Of a DNA stretch of 64,000 nt, positions 1 to 10,009 are shown piece after piece; position 1 is the first letter of the stretch; each line of letters begins with the position of its first letter. A program made the translations under genes and the position numbers. Origin of the DNA: Zantedeschia hybrid cultivar (lineage: Eukaryota > Streptophyta > Magnoliopsida > Alismatales > Araceae); the NCBI GenBank assembly GCA_030544215.1, contig JARZZO010000002.1:62270150-62334149 (forward strand). The letters run 5' to 3'. The notes below the pieces were generated by a model. The model was not told the DNA's origin. It saw only the letters and a program-made list of their open reading frames with translations, and did no database searches.

Positions 1-13
1 CTCTCTAGAAAGG

Positions 14-1183
14 GTGAGCACCCTTGTCAAAAATTTGGAACCAAATGTTGATCGCAGAGGACAGTACTGGGAGTATGAAGAGGTCGGGGTATGGCGTGAG
101 TGTCCTACTAGGATGACCAAACCTAGAGAGCTGTTGCAAGGAGTCTCCACTATTATCCAAGACAAACCTTTGGTCTTGATACGATCTAGGGAACAACCAA
201 CAGTCATCAACCCAGTCACTCTGGTCCAAGTTCCCTCAATCAGAGAACCTCCTCTATCCATCTTGTGTCTAACACCAAAGACAGGTCCAGTAACCCAATT
301 ATGCCTAATAAATTCACCACCAGTTCAACCACTAAAGTCAGATCAAGCAGTAGACCCCAGTCCGATTGATGTTACACTGAGAAATCTCATCATTCCCCCA
401 ATAAGTCAACTCTTGGACTCCCAAGTGGATTCAAATATGTCTAGAAGGATTACTCAATCCAAGTATGACATCCTACAACATCTAGGGAAAACTCCCGCCA
501 AGATTTCAGTCCTAGAGTTGATTAGGAGATCTCCTACACACAGGGAGAAATTGTTCAAATTCCTCCAGCGAATTACAGTCAATGAAGATCTTCCTATTAG
601 GGGGGTCATAAATGCCATTCTCTCAGTCACCCAGACACCTGCGATATCCTTCACAGATAAGGATCTAGCTCCCCCTGAATGCTAATCCCTTCCCTTATGC
701 TTAACTGCAACACTCAATGGTCACTCATTGGACTCCATCTTGTTGGATACCGGCACATCTATCAATGTTTGTACACTCAAGACCCTCAAGAAAGTAGGGA
801 TTGATCCAGAAAAGATTGAGTCTACCTCCATGATGGTCTCAACCTATGATAATTCTCAAAGACCAGCTAATGAGAAACTGGAAATTGGCCTAGTGGCCAT
901 GATCTTTGAATTCTACATCCTTGATGTCAAGCCCATATACGATGCCATTCTGGACTCACTCTCGACTGAACAACTTCCATCCATGATCACTTCTAGAAAA
1001 GGGAAAGAGCCCATCCTTTCATCTGTTGACTCTCAGGCCAAGCCCCGGTCTAGTATGGGTTGGCAGCTTATGGACAAAATGGGGTATAGTTCGGGATCTG
1101 AGTTAGGCAAGGAAGAGCAAGGAATTCGAGAGCCTATCTTTGAAATCCGACCATTGGGGGATTCAGATTGGGTTACCCACTGA
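14..1183 (+). pseudogene. Ty3/gypsy Gag-end/protease fragment with G-patch (broken)
   Basis: One frame runs from 14 to 1183, interrupted by a single TAA at 683-685. The first part is proline-rich with the word SKYDILQHL, typical of the region ahead of the protease in plant gypsy polyproteins. After the stop, LLDTGTSINVC fits the aspartic-protease active site (D-T-G) of plant OTA/Tat-type elements, followed by a YDNSQR word also usual there. The last third contains a G-patch-like segment (GWQLMDKMGYSSGSELG, then EEQGI), with the glycine and aromatic pattern of that RNA-binding motif. Integrase and RT are absent. The fragment is cut by the window edge on the left. Family assignment is from motifs only; the OTA/Tat placement is less sure than Ty3/gypsy. 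Confidence 0.7.
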
Positions 1184-1595
1184 CCAAACCAACTGAGGAA
1201 TCAAGAAAATGGACTCTCTTGTATCACTTTGTGAAGGAAAATCAAGAGGTACTCAAGATACACTATCTTGATGATGAGTTGAAAGAAACAATCAATGAAG
1301 TTCGAAGAGAAGATGAGGAAGAGTTTGGTACACGGCTGCTGTTCTATGAACCAACCACCCTACGGGAAGGAACCTTCTTAGTGAGGGATGAACCGGCACC
1401 CGCCGCTTCCATTCCCTTCCTATTCCACCCACCTTCCCTTCTCAGGCTTCTATTACCGGTCGTGGCACATTCCCCGGAGTGTTTTATGCTTGGAGACTAC
1501 GACCCCCAAAAAGAGAAAAAGTCCCACTCCCATACCGAAGGGTATGAAACTACGAATGAGGAGCTAACATACAATGTGACTCGACTCAGCAACCC
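1168..1595 (+). pseudogene. Unrecognised tail of the gypsy fragment
   Basis: A second frame overlaps the end of the G-patch frame by 16 bases, so a frameshift separates them. It encodes an acidic, charged stretch (LDDELKETINEVRREDEEE) and then a proline-rich part. I recognise no domain. It probably belongs to the same decayed polyprotein, because it follows directly and ends where LTR-derived sequence begins near 1596. The frame runs on to 1737 only by reading into that LTR. Confidence 0.4.
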
Positions 1596-3505
1596 AAGGC
1601 AACACTCTCCTCGCTACACCTGCCTGGAACCCTCACCTGAAAATCGTAGGGGTGAGTCTCATCGACAAGACTCAGTAGGGATCCTTCGATCCCCACCGTC
1701 CACTCACACACCTACAAGTGCAACAACACAAATATAGATAATTTAAGCAAGTAAAGCAGTAAACACAATTCCTAAATTTCGATATAAAACACATGCATTC
1801 GAAATATAATATGCACAACTCTGAAACCATTCTACCATGGAGCCCACAACCAACGTCTCGGCAAAACACACCAATCATACGGCCGAACGCGGGAAACACC
1901 GACCCGCTGAGACCAAACAACAACCCCTCGGATAGCACACTGGCTACTCCGGCCTGACACGGCTCAAGGTGGTCCTGCTTCCCCTAGCACGAGTGACACT
2001 GTGAATGTACCACTCCTACACCAGTACTAGCTATACCCCGAGGTACACCAGGTGACTCTCTCTCTAGGCGTCACCCCACCACTCCCACACCGGTGTCGTG
2101 TCACTCCACACTGACACAGGATGCTTAAGCGCTAACAACTGTCACTCTAGGTCCATGATCGCACAAAACGCAACACGGTGCGATCCGATCACGTAGAAAT
2201 CATCGTCTTTAAGCATTATTTCAAGCATGCAATTAACCAGACTATCTATCAATGTAAACACATGTTATTTGTAGGAATTAATGAGATTCTATCTTGAATC
2301 GCGTCGCCCAAGGCCGACGTCATTCAAGCTTCCTAAACTGGTTCATGTGAAAATGGGCCTCAGAATATGACCTAAATCGCATCGTTCAAAAGGGTCTCCG
2401 TTTAAAAGGCGTCGCTGTCCCTAGTTGCCTGATAACGACAGAAACAAAGAAAGACCACAGGGTGATCTGACTTAAAACACATCGTGCATGGAAGTCGCCA
2501 TTCAAAAGGTGTCGCTGTCCATAGACGCTCATAAGTCCAGAGACAGAGTTTATTATTTGGGTTAAATCGCGTCGCGGGTGGAAGCCGCCTTTCTAAAAGG
2601 CGTCGTTGTCCCCCGACGCCATTTAACCCTCACAGACAGGTTCTTCCTCCACTATCTCCCAATTCACGGGGTAGGATTTCCTATCCCAAATCGCATAAAA
2701 ACACTACAAAGTGGAGGAGGAGGAGAAGAACCTAAATACCCTTTAAAAATCCCTAATTTCTCTTTCATGCAATTAGTGTTTTCACCCCAAGAAAACCCCT
2801 AAACATGCTCCAAAGCGGGGAAAAACATGGTTTTAAACGAAATACAACGGGGATCGTCACCCTACCGATTACTCAAACTCCTCCTAGCTCCAAGCCGCCA
2901 ACCTGTCTCACCACACGCCGCCGCCGATACCGCCGTGGACGCCGTTACTCCACCGGGACGTCGGCCGCCGTCCGGAGAGAAATGCGCCGCGAAGGAAGTG
3001 GTGGTGGTAGTGGAGGAAGTTGGGAGGTTACTGGAGTGGAGGGAGAGGAGGAATGGGGAGAGGAGAGGAAGGAGAGGGGGAAAGGGTGCCCGAGGTCAGA
3101 GGGAAGAGAGGAGAGAGAAGAGAAAGCAGAGAATGAGGGAAAGGAGGGAGGGTTCGCGGGGTCAAATAGAAACTGGAGAAAACGAGTCGTCCAAGCCCGA
3201 CATCATTCAGATGACAAGACCGGGCTGTACTCTGACATACCAGGGTCGTACTCTAAATGGCGTCGTCTATACAAGACGCCATTCAGACGATAAGACCAAG
3301 GCCATACTCTCACCCCCCAAAGCCAACCTACGTGGCGCCCATGTGGCACAACCTAAAGCACGTCCACATTGCTGGATGCCGTTTGAACCACGTCCAACGA
3401 GCTCGACGCAAAAAGACAACAAGTCCTAGCCCCGCAAGGGCCCAAACCGAGGGATCCGACTTCGAAACTGACCCAATAACCAGATCTGAAACCTCAATCC
3501 TTACC
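1596..3505 (-). repeat. Truncated Tekay-family LTR, minus orientation
   Basis: Read on the minus strand this matches the LTRs of elements B and C along most of its length. It has the GAGTC/GACTC box near 1650-1675, the GACCCGCTGAGACC box near 1900, the conserved hairpin at 2293-2328, the CT-rich segment and the LTR start (revcomp of CCTCAATCCTTAC) at 3491-3505. The last few hundred bases of the LTR (the GGGTCGTTACA end) are missing on the left, where it abuts the gypsy fragment near 1596. The left edge is good to about 20 bases. No target duplication can be assigned, so it may be a truncated solo LTR or the end of a lost element. Confidence 0.75.
2559..2629. repeat. Long inverted repeat within the minus-strand LTR
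   Basis: The arms 2559-2574 (GGGTTAAATCGCGTCG) and 2614-2629 (CGACGCCATTTAACCC) are complementary at 15 of 16 positions. The 39-base spacer contains a second, smaller inverted repeat (CCGCCTTTCTAAAAGGCG). The same nested pattern recurs in element B at about 6055-6117. It is one unit of the hairpin train described for this LTR family. Confidence 0.8.
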
Positions 3506-4948
3506 CCTTCATGTTCATATAGCAGATTATGATTTATTTGCATGGCGCTATGTTATTAATATGGTGTACTTTGATATTATACTGGGCATAGATTTCCTAT
3601 AAAAACATGATGCACTTATAAATTGCAAGAAGAAAAGAGTCATATTTCAAGGTCCTCGGCTAGATGATACTTTCTACTTTCAATGTCTAAAGAATAAGTT
3701 TAAGAGAGTGTTCGTCTCCATCATAAAAGTAGAGAAATTAGTCAGCCAGGGTTGTGAGACATTTTTGGCTAGTGTGGTGATTGATAATAACACGGCCAAG
3801 ACAGTACATAATATTGAGGTGATTCGAGACTTTCCCGATCTTTTCCCTGATGATCTAGCTGGTTTGCAACCATCACGGGAGATCGATTTCACCATTGATC
3901 TTATGCCAAGGACAACACCTATTTCGAAAGCACCATACCTAATGGCTCCTACTGAGTTGGCAGAGTTGAAGAAGCGACTGTAGGAACTTCTGGATAAAAA
4001 CTTCATACGTCCAAGTGTGTCACCATAAGGTACATTAGTGCTATTCGTCCGGAAGAAGCATGGGTCAATGCGATTGTGTATTGATTATCGTAAGATCAAT
4101 CAAATCACCATAAAAAACGAGTATCTTTTTCCAAGGATCGGAGACTTGTTTGATCAGTTGCAATTAGCCAAGGTCTTCTCCAAGGTTGATCTTTGATTCG
4201 GTTACCGTCAATTGCAGATCAAGGATAAAGACATTTCGAAAACAGCTTTTCGCACTAGGTATGGCCATTATGAGTTCTTGGTTATGCCTTTTGGACTAAC
4301 CAATGCTCTTGTTGCATTTATGGATCTAATGAATAGAATCTTTTAGCCATACCTTGACCTATTTGTGGTGGTTTTTATTGATGATGTATTGATTTACTCT
4401 CCGAGTGAGGAAGCACATAGGGAGCATTTAAAGATTGTGTTGGAGATTCTCATAGTACATCAGTTATATGCCAAATTCAGCAAATGTGAGTTCTGGTTCG
4501 AGCAGGTCTAATTTTTTGGGGCATATTATTTCCAATGATGGAGTTTCTATAGATCCGGTAAAGGTAGAAGTTGTTCTGAAATGGGAGGCTCCGAAGACTA
4601 TTGTTGAAATAAGGAGTTTCCTTGGTTTGGCTAGATACTACTAGAGGTTCATAGAGGGGTTTTCTACTTTAGCTACTCCAATGGCTAAGCTAATACGGAA
4701 GGGTGCAAAATTTGTTTGGTCAGTAGAATGCGAGCAAAGTTTTCACTAATTAAAGAGTAGACTGACCAAAGCTTCGATACTCACTTTGCCAAGTGGGATT
4801 GATAGTTATGTTGTATACACTGATGCTTCACGCAAAGGTCTCGGATGTGTGCTTATACAACATGGCAAGGTTATATAGCATATGCATCGAGACAACTGAA
4901 AGACCATGAACAGAATTACCCTACTCATGATTTGAAAATGGCCGCTAT
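3506..4948 (+). pseudogene. Element D: decayed Ty3/gypsy protease-RT-RNase H, left part
   Basis: Translating across stops gives the end of a retropepsin (DIILGIDFL), then the linker into RT (TPISKAPYLMAP), the RT core (LCIDYRKINQ, VFSKVDL, LVMPFGLTNA, FIDDVLIYS) and the start of RNase H (YTDASRKGLG, IAYASRQLK). The F-x-D-D catalytic motif is still readable. There are many in-frame stops (for example near 3981, 4027 and 4195) and frameshifts, so this is older than B and C. It is interrupted at 4948 inside RNase H by LTR L1 and resumes at 55481. The 40 bases before about 3545 give no clear match. Confidence 0.85.
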
Positions 4949-5071
4949 TGTAAGGACTGAGGTTTCAGATCCAGTTATTAGGTCGGTTTCGGTGTCGGAC
5001 CCCCTTGGTTCGGGCCTTCTGGGGTCGATGCTATTGTGAATGGCCCAGGGGATGCCATTTAGAAGCCTTTG
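4949..5071 (+). repeat. LTR L1, segment 1 of 3
   Basis: This begins TGTAAGGACTGAGG, the start of the Tekay-family LTR, directly inside the RNase H of D. It runs to the CTTTG target site of element B. The rest of the same LTR lies at 43988-44036 and 53553-55480, giving about 2.1 kb when joined. With no internal region it is a solo LTR. The expected duplication ATTGT is present on the right (55481-55485) and on the left at 4947-4951, where it overlaps the first three LTR bases; loss of one tandem TGT explains this. Confidence 0.85.
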
Positions 5072-7359
5072 TGTAAGGACTGAGGTCTCGGATCCAGTTA
5101 TCGGGTCAGTTTCTGGGTCGGATCCCTAAGTTTGGGCCCTGATGGGTCAGGGGAGTGCCATCTAAATGACATCTAGGATGCACGACGCCTTTTGAATGGC
5201 GTCTTGCTGGGTGGACGCCATTTAGCTTGGTCGCTATTGTGACACGTGGGAACCACGTGCACGGGCTTCGGGCCGCGAGAGTACGGCCCCTGTCGTATCT
5301 TCTGAACGGCGTCCTTGATGGACGACGCCATTCAGAGTACGACCCTGGGTTGTCAGTGTATGGTGCTGGTCTTGTCGTCTGAACGACGTCTTTGATAGGC
5401 AACGTGTTTCAGAGTCTCTGTCAGTACGGCCCGTCATGTCAATTGATAGGCGTCCATGTCGCACGACGCGTTTTACCCAGTTTCTGGTTGACCCCGCGAA
5501 CCCTCCTTCCTTCTCCTCACTTTCTCCTCCCTCTTCTCTCTCCTCTCTTCCCCGGCGGCTCCGGCGATCCCTCTTCCCCCTCCTTATTTTACTCCCACCA
5601 TTTCATCTCTCCCTCCACTCCATCGACCTCCTAACTCCCACCACTACCACCACCACCTCCTCCGCGACGTTTTCTCTCCGGACGGCGGCCGACGTTCCGG
5701 TTGAGTAACGACGTCCTCGGCTGTACCGGCGGCTGCGTGGGGGCGAGACGGGTTGGTGGCTTGGAGCTTGGAGGAGTTCGAATAACCAATAGGGTGACGA
5801 TTCCCATTGTATTTCATTAAAAACCATGTTTTCCCTCTTTGAAGCATGTATGTTTTCCCGCTTTGAAGCATGTTTAGGGGTGTTTCTGGGGTGAAAACGC
5901 TAAATGCATGAAATGAGAAATTGGGTGTTCTAATGGGTAGTTAGGTTCTCCTCCTTCTCCTCTATACTTTGTGGCTTTTCTGTGCGTTTTGGGGGAGAAA
6001 TTCCAACTTGTGGATTGGGGGAAGTAGAGGGGAGAACCTGTCTGTCAGGACTAAATGGCGTCGGGGGACAGGGACGCCTTTTAGAAAGGCGGCTCCCACC
6101 TACGACGCGATTTAGCCCCGTTAACAGACTCTGTCTCTGGACTGACAAGCGTCTAGAGACAGCGACCCCTTTTCAAAAAGGCGACTTGCGTGAACGACGC
6201 ATTTTAGTGTAAATCAACCATAACCTGTCCCTGCTTCTGTCGCTGTCAGGTGACGAGGGACAGCGATGCGTTTTAAAAGGCGGCTACCTGTGGCGACGTG
6301 TTTTACGCCAGGTTCTGAGGCCGAGTTTTTATGAACCAGTTTAGGAGGCTTGAATGGCGTCGGCCTTGGGCGACGCGATTCAAGACAGAATCACACTAAT
6401 TCATGCTATTAATATGTGTTTACACTGTTAGATAGTTTGTACTCGAGGATGAAGATTTCTATGTGACCGGATTGCACCGTGTTGTGTTCGTGCGACCGTG
6501 GACATAGAGTGACAATTGTAGCGCTTTGTCACCCTGTGTTGGTGTGGGGGAGGACACAGCGCCGGTGGGAGCAGTGGCGGGGTGACGCCTAGTGAGAGAG
6601 GGTCACTTGGTGAACCCTGGGGTTAGCTAGTATCGGTGTCAGAGAGGTACCTGTGAAGTGTCACTCGTGCTGGGGGAAGGAGTAACCACCTGAGCCAGTT
6701 GGGCCGGAGTAGCTAGCGTGCTATCCGAGGGGTTACTGTTTGGTCTCAGCGGGTCGGTGTTTCTCACTTTCGGTTGTGTGGTTGGCGTGTTTTGCCTAGA
6801 CATTGGTTGTAGGCTCCCTAGTAGAATGGTTTCAGAGATATGCATGTTACATTTCGAATGCATGTGATTTATATCGAGATTTAGGAGTAGTAATTACTGC
6901 TTTACTTGCTTACTTTACCTTTAGCTATGTTACTGCACTTGTGGGTGTGTGAGTGGGCAGTGGGGATTGAAGGATCCCTACTGAGTCTTTTCGTTGAGAC
7001 TCACCCCTACGGTTTTCAGGTGAGGGTTCCTGGCAGGCTTAGCAAGGAGAGTATTGCTTAGAGTTGCGCGCCAGTAGCTGTTATTCCGGGGTATGTCCCG
7101 ACGTAGTTGTTATTTTATTTCTGGCCTGTACGCTTAATTATTTCTTTTCAGTTGGAGTATGTAATTATTTGCCGTGTCGAGTCGCATTGTAATAATTTTT
7201 AATTCTTGCACTTTCATTTCAATTCAATGCGATGTGAATGTTTAGCTTAGTTTATTATTTATTTCCCAGACTTATCTAGATCCTGGTTTGGTTCCAAATT
7301 AAGAATTCGGTACCCATTTAGTAATCGGATCCCCGATTATAGGGTGGCGGGTCGTTATA
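5072..7359 (+). repeat. 5' LTR of element B
   Basis: It starts TGTAAGGACTGAGG and ends GGGTCGTTATA, 2,288 bp. It contains a train of GGCGTC/GACGCC inverted repeats (about 5157-6383), a CT-rich segment near 5500-5650 and a conserved hairpin box near 6990-7025. The matching 3' LTR is 2,274 bp and very similar along its whole length. Confidence 0.93.
5157..6383 (+). repeat. Hairpin train in the B 5' LTR
   Basis: Repeated short inverted repeats have arms of the form YTRAATGGCGTC and GACGCNATTYAR. The clearest is 6350-6383: arms TTGAATGGCGTCG and CGACGCGATTCAA pair at 12 of 13 positions around the loop GCCTTGGG. Another has arms CTAAATGGCGTCG and CGACGCGATTTAG near 6051-6117, with a smaller inverted repeat in between. 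Equivalent units occur in all LTRs of this family in the window, in both orientations. Confidence 0.8.
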
Positions 7360-7361
7360 GT

Positions 7362-7373
7362 TGGTATCAGAGC
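7362..7373 (+). promoter_or_regulatory. Primer-binding site of element B (tRNA-iMet type)
   Basis: TGGTATCAGAGC lies two bases after the end of the 5' LTR, the standard position and sequence for priming by initiator tRNA-Met in plant retrotransposons. Confidence 0.92.
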
Positions 7374-7517
7374 ATTCGGTCTGGCAAATAAATGAATAAC
7401 TAGGTTAAATATTGTAATTATGGCAAATAATTTCATTATCCCGTACAGGCATGGCGGTAGTGTAGGTTTTAGGATTCTAATTAGAACCTTTCGATTTTTG
7501 TGATTGTAGGCAATTAG

Positions 7518-8442
7518 ATGGCTCCTAGGAAGAGGATGCCAGTTATTATAGAGTGGGGAGATGTCCCTAGTGGATCTGTGGCCGGTAGGCCGAGTGTGGA
7601 GCATTTCATGGAGGCTATGATGGACACGATGGCTAGATACCAGACCCGAGACCCTAGTGAGAGTTCCAGTGCTCGGGGAGGGTCTTCAGCTACACTGGAG
7701 AGATTCCTGAAGTTGAGGCCGCCTCATTTCACCGGTCGTCCCGACCCTGATGAGGCTGTTCATTGGTTGAGGGAGATGGAGAAGACTTTTGATACTATGG
7801 ATTGTGCGGCGGTTGAGAGGACTCTATTGGCTACCTTTAGGTTGAAGGATGATGCCTACGACTGGTGGACTACTTTGAAGAGTTTGTCTTATGCGGATAG
7901 GAGCCTCAGGGAGATTCCATGGGAGACTTTTGTGAAGGAATTCAATGCACAGTACTTCCCTAGGCATGTTCAAAGGGCCAAGGAGAGGAAATTTATGGAG
8001 CTGACCCAAGGAAGCATGACAGTGCTTGAATAACAGACGAAGTTTGTTTCGCTTGGGAGGTTTGTGCCTTTTATCTCAGGAGACGAGGAGCATCGGACTG
8101 AGAGGTTTGTGGACGAACTGAGGTCCAGTTTGAGGAGTTTTGTGGCATCTCATTGTTGTACAGATTTGGCATCGGTGGTTAGGTGTGCCGCGGCAGTAGA
8201 GGCACAGCAGGATCGGTCAGCCCGGAAGAGGGGACTGACTACTCAGGGGCCAGTTCGTGGCAGGGGAAAGGCAGCGGCAGCAGCTCCTTTGTCCGGATCA
8301 GGATTGTCTTCACTCGGCTCCAGATTCAGAAGATTCTTTCGAGGCGGTGGCAGCAGTAGCGGCAGCAGCGGTAGTAGCAGACCGAGGCAGAGCCAGCAGA
8401 GTCAGTCGGTGTCCAGTGCTCAGCAGGAGACTGCTCAGAGAC
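7518..8442 (+). pseudogene. Element B gag, N-terminal part (stop, then interrupted)
   Basis: This starts at ATG 7518 (MAPRKRMPVI), 145 bases after the primer-binding site. The Retrotrans_gag core follows (FLKLRPPHFTGRPDPDEAVHW, DDAYDWWTTL, WETFVKEFNAQYFP), as expected for the capsid domain of chromovirus Gag that assembles the virus-like particle. A TAA at 8031-8033 breaks the frame; the same frame continues through the C-terminal basic, glycine/serine-rich part. At 8443 it is cut by the copia insertion; the zinc knuckle and protease continue at 35385. The duplication GAGAC is at 8438-8442. Confidence 0.9.
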
Positions 8443-9995
8443 TGTTGGGATCGCTGTGTCGGGATCCGACCGAAAAACGCAGCGGAATAATATGTTCGGG
8501 ATCAGATCCATCCCGTTTCGATCATTAAAAGAAAACCGGAGAATATCGAGTTCACCTTGCGCGGATTCGAATATGCGTCCGTTTTCCAGTTCCGTCGGAG
8601 CGATGCCGCAAGTCGCGCAGATGCCCGACCCCTAGCCATATCCATGCGGTTCTCCTCACGATAGATCGTCCTCACTTCCTCGCTCGCTGCGGCGTTCGTA
8701 GATCCCGTCTTGCTGCGCGTAATCCGCCGCGACATGCGGATTCTGAATCTCCCGTCGGACGGAAGCCGGAGCAGTCGGGAACCGCACGCCCAGAAGAAAG
8801 AGAAAGAAAGAAAGAACGAATGACGGCTAGGTCAGGGTTGCTGGCCCCGGACGTAGAATCCGTTCTTTTATAATAAGTCAGTTTGTGGTTTTTTATAAAA
8901 AGCCAGACTTATCCAAAATCCTGTCGGATTATCCATCGACTTGAAAACCATTTGCGTGTGACCCTCTAGGCCCAAATACCAGTCCAGTTAATAGCCCATT
9001 AAGTCCAGTAACCCTTTACTGACCCACTGAATTAATTAATATCCTTATATTCAATTAATCAGTCGAATTTAATGTCCCACAATAAATTCAGACGGATTGC
9101 CGATCACGTTGGATGCCGAGTAACATCGCATGATCCTGGATGGCACTGGGGTTATCGCAACCCTCTATTGGAACCTTTCTGTCATCGGTTAGTGCGCTGA
9201 TATAATCCGTCATCCGTACAATGTTCTCGAATCGACCTAGGGCATGGTTTACTGTTAAACCCTATTTGGTCGATTCACTTGAATCAGATGCCGCTAATCT
9301 GAATCCGATAACTCCTTATCGATTACAGAGTCCGCCCTGGCCAGGGACTTTGAGCGCATCATTCCCGGAACATTCTCTCTCAAACCACCGAGAGCGGATG
9401 ATCCCGTATTGAACACACAATTACCTTCAAGGACTTTTCCTTGAACCCGATCGCTTGACTTATTGATAACCCATGGTTAGGGATTCGTTAGTCAAGGTCA
9501 AAGCTCAGAAACCTACCAACAAGATATCTTTGGAGTCTCAGGTCCAAGGATCATCCACGCAACCGTGACAAATGAATCGAGCTGGTTAACAGTAAGGTGA
9601 TTACCATCCAGCGATTCATAGTCGGATCAGTTCAGTGAACTCATTCACCAATGAACACCTACAGGTTCAGCATAGTGTCTCCACACAAGTGACTTATGGG
9701 ATCAGTTACCCTCATCATATGAGCTGAAGTAACCTATACTAGTCTATCCGGATGTTCGATGTCCTGTCTCAAACATCCTATGACTAGGAACAATTAAGAA
9801 CATGTATTTATAAGTATTCGGTCCCGTAATTATGATCTCATCATAATCCGAAGACTATTGCACATGTTCATGGACTTCATCGTGATACGATAAACACAGA
9901 TCGAATTAATTGCACACAATGAATTATTGTCATTTATTAATAATCTGAATAAGTACATAGTATCGGATTGGCTTTAAGACCATTTAATACTAACA
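8443..9995 (-). repeat. Copia 3' LTR (left copy)
   Basis: It is 1,553 bp with ends TGTT...AACA. It is the complete reference for the right copy, which is split at its GATGCCCGAC word by complex G and carries an internal deletion. The short reading frames inside it are not believable genes. Confidence 0.92.
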
Positions 9996-10009
9996 ATCTC
10001 CCACTTGGA
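9996..10009 (-). promoter_or_regulatory. Copia polypurine tract
   Basis: On the minus strand AAGTGGGAGAT directly precedes the LTR start TGTTAG. This is the usual plus-strand primer position and sequence of plant copia elements. It lies next to the end of the RNase H frame. Confidence 0.88.

Noticed and set aside
2578..3429. Several overlapping plus-strand frames (for example 2827-3429)
   Set aside because: They lie antisense to the truncated LTR and through its purine-rich segment; no domain and no counterpart kept open in the other LTRs.
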